Assembly: GCA_913009925.1 (NCBI GenBank)
Contig: CAJVWY010000070.1
Span: 1 to 6,443 of the forward strand
Direction of reading: 5' to 3'
Source of the DNA: an uncultured bacterium
Lineage (GTDB): Bacteria; Actinomycetota; Thermoleophilia; BMS3ABIN01
Length of the DNA: 6,443 nucleotides
Made by a program: the position numbers and the translations under genes. Each line of letters starts with the position of its first letter. Within the stretch, counting starts at the first letter, position 1. The notes under the pieces were generated by a model that made no database searches, was not told the DNA's origin, and saw nothing but the letters and a program-made list of their open reading frames with translations. This document shows positions 5,580 through 6,443 of this stretch, one piece after another.

Positions 5580-6443
5580 GCGCTGCTTCCAGAATCGGGG
5601 GCGGAGCCGCGCACCCCGTCTTGGTGAGGGCTGTCAAACTCCGGCATCCGGTTTTCCATATCTTCCGGCGCCTGGCTCCGGCTTTCATCCGGCATCTGGT
5701 TTTCCATGCCCTCCGGCGCGTAGCTTTGGCTTTCATCCGGCATTCCATCACCGGCGGCCGGGGGCGGTTGGTCGCCGCGGGGCTGCTGGGCGTCCTGAGA
5801 ATGGGAGGCTGCCGGCATGGTGCCCGGGGTGTCTCCGGACACGGACCTCTGCATGTCATCCCCGATCTCTTCCGGAACCTGGCTGCTAAGCGCCATGAGC
5901 AGGTAGTCATGCCGGTACTGGGTGGCCCTGATCCACGCTTCCATCTGGCTGGCGTCTCCTCCATGTTCCCTGACCCTGCCCATCAGGACCATGACCGCAT
6001 CCATATGCGAATCATAGTTGTCCATTAGGTCAGGCACATATTCGGCCTTGTTCTTGGCCACCATGCCGGAGATCTCGTCCAGGCGGGCGTTGGCGTAACC
6101 GATCTCGACCCCGGCCTTGTCCAGGTCCTGTACGGCCAGCACCGTTCGGGCCTCTTCCAGCTGCTGTTTGAGTGGATAAAGGATACTGTCCGGTGCGGCC
6201 ATGGTGGCGGCGATGGCCGTGCCGGTAAACATAAACGCCATTAGCGCGGCGGCTATGGCCACCGGGCGCAGGGTGAACCGGCGACGCGCGGCCTTCAGGG
6301 GGGATCGCCGGAAGGCGCGCGCCCGGGCGCCGGACAGGTCGCGGGCCCTGGCCAGCACTTCCTTCCTGGTATCGGCTCTGGCCTGTTCCCCTATCTCCAC
6401 CGCCAGCGCCGCGCGGGCCTGGATCTCGATGTCAATGAGCGAT
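5576..6443 (-). CDS. DUF5667-like single-pass membrane protein with repetitive acidic tail (5' end beyond window)
   Basis: The frame is open to the right edge, giving 288 residues. A GTG at 6400 is possible but has no Shine-Dalgarno sequence, so the true start probably lies outside. In order: an alanine/arginine-rich N-terminal helix (1-40); a strongly basic stretch (about 45-59); one membrane segment rich in Ala, Met and Phe (about 59-82); then APDSILYPLKQQLEEART and the helix ending NARLDEI, matching the DUF5667 pattern (P-D-x-LYPLK, later A-x-x-RL-x-E); further helices to about 190; and a low-complexity tail rich in Pro, Asp, Glu, Ser and Met with a 16-residue repeat. Basic residues before the membrane segment suggest the N-terminus is inside and the DUF5667 region and tail outside. 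DUF5667 proteins are often encoded beside sigma factor genes in Actinomycetota, so an anti-sigma-like or envelope-sensing role is possible, but function is unknown. Confidence 0.8.
   Translation of the reverse strand, partial: SLIDIEIQARAALAVEIGEQARADTRKEVLARARDLSGARARAFRRSPLKAARRRFTLRPVAIAAALMAFMFTGTAIAATMAAPDSILYPLKQQLEEARTVLAVQDLDKAGVEIGYANARLDEISGMVAKNKAEYVPDLMDNYDSHMDAVMVLMGRVREHGGDASQMEAWIRATQYRHDYLLMALSSQVPEEIGDDMQRSVSGDTPGTMPAASHSQDAQQPRGDQPPPAAGDGMPDESQSYAPEGMENQMPDESRSQAPEDMENRMPEFDSPHQDGVRGSAPDSGSSA
5596..5623 (+). terminator. Candidate terminator of the trpS-hisC operon, inside the convergent gene
   Basis: CGGGG at 5596-5600 pairs with CCCCG at 5614-5618. GCG at 5601-5603 pairs with CGC at 5610-5612, with one bulged A (5613) and a six-base loop. 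TCTT follows (5619-5622), a weak T-tract. The hairpin starts 17 bases after the hisC stop codon. Because the convergent gene ends at 5576, the hairpin lies within its last codons; in that direction no T-run follows, so it should act mainly on plus-strand transcripts. Confidence 0.42.
5641..5746 (-). repeat. 48-base tandem repeat inside the DUF5667-like gene (16-residue protein repeat)
   Basis: Two full units, 5641-5688 and 5689-5736, match at 40 of 48 positions, and a partial unit (5737-5746) continues the phase. On the minus strand each unit encodes a 16-residue block of the form MPDESxSxAPExMENx; the first residues of another block, MPEF, follow toward the C-terminus. The period is an exact multiple of three, so copy-number change would keep the frame. 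Confidence 0.9.

Noticed and set aside
5621..6028. Plus-strand frame of 135 codons opposite the DUF5667-like gene
   Set aside because: The minus-strand product has a membrane segment, a family-like motif and a coherent domain order; the plus frame is its shadow.
6398..6400. GTG at 6400 (minus strand) as the start of the DUF5667-like protein
   Set aside because: No Shine-Dalgarno sequence precedes it and the frame stays open with similar Ala/Arg-rich composition to the window edge, so the gene is better treated as truncated by the window.

Overview
The window is GC-rich bacterial chromosome, with codon third positions mostly G or C, and it is tightly packed: no gap between genes exceeds about 80 bases. 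The gene set is a PF06262-type minimal metallopeptidase, trpS, scpA, scpB, an RluB-type pseudouridine synthase, an AroH-type chorismate mutase, a HisC-type aminotransferase and a DUF5667-type membrane protein. Together with a possible leaderless start at trpS, this fits Actinomycetota best, perhaps a deep-branching class outside the classical Actinomycetes. Chloroflexota is the main alternative. This placement is inferred from gene content and is not proven.

Left part (1-802): the 3' part, or nearly all, of an unrecognised cysteine-rich protein gene is followed after 77 bases by a small zincin-like metallopeptidase gene. A 67-base gap then holds a GC-rich hairpin and a candidate promoter whose -10 box lies only six bases before the trpS start codon.

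Central part (870-5579): six plus-strand genes form one apparent operon, trpS-scpA-scpB-rluB-aroH-hisC. trpS and scpA overlap by 22 bases and rluB and aroH by 14 bases; the other junctions are short gaps with Shine-Dalgarno sequences. The operon mixes tryptophan tRNA charging, chromosome condensation (ScpAB, partners of SMC), 23S rRNA modification, and aromatic or histidine amino acid synthesis. scpA-scpB-rluB is a widely conserved core. aroH next to hisC recalls the Bacillus aro supraoperon, so the aminotransferase may serve aromatic amino acids, histidine, or both. The 80-base gap between scpB and rluB carries a perfect hairpin and a 17-base imperfect direct repeat.

Right part (5576-6443): a convergent gene runs off the right edge. 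It encodes a single-pass membrane protein with a DUF5667-like extracytoplasmic region and a low-complexity acidic, Met/Pro-rich tail containing a 16-residue tandem repeat. Its stop codon and that of hisC share one CTAG tetranucleotide, so any terminator for the long operon must lie inside the opposing gene; a hairpin at 5596-5618 is the candidate.

Most of the window is housekeeping sequence. I found no defence system, mobile element, RNA gene or CRISPR array. The least explained items are the cysteine-rich protein at the left edge and the repeat tail of the membrane protein at the right edge.
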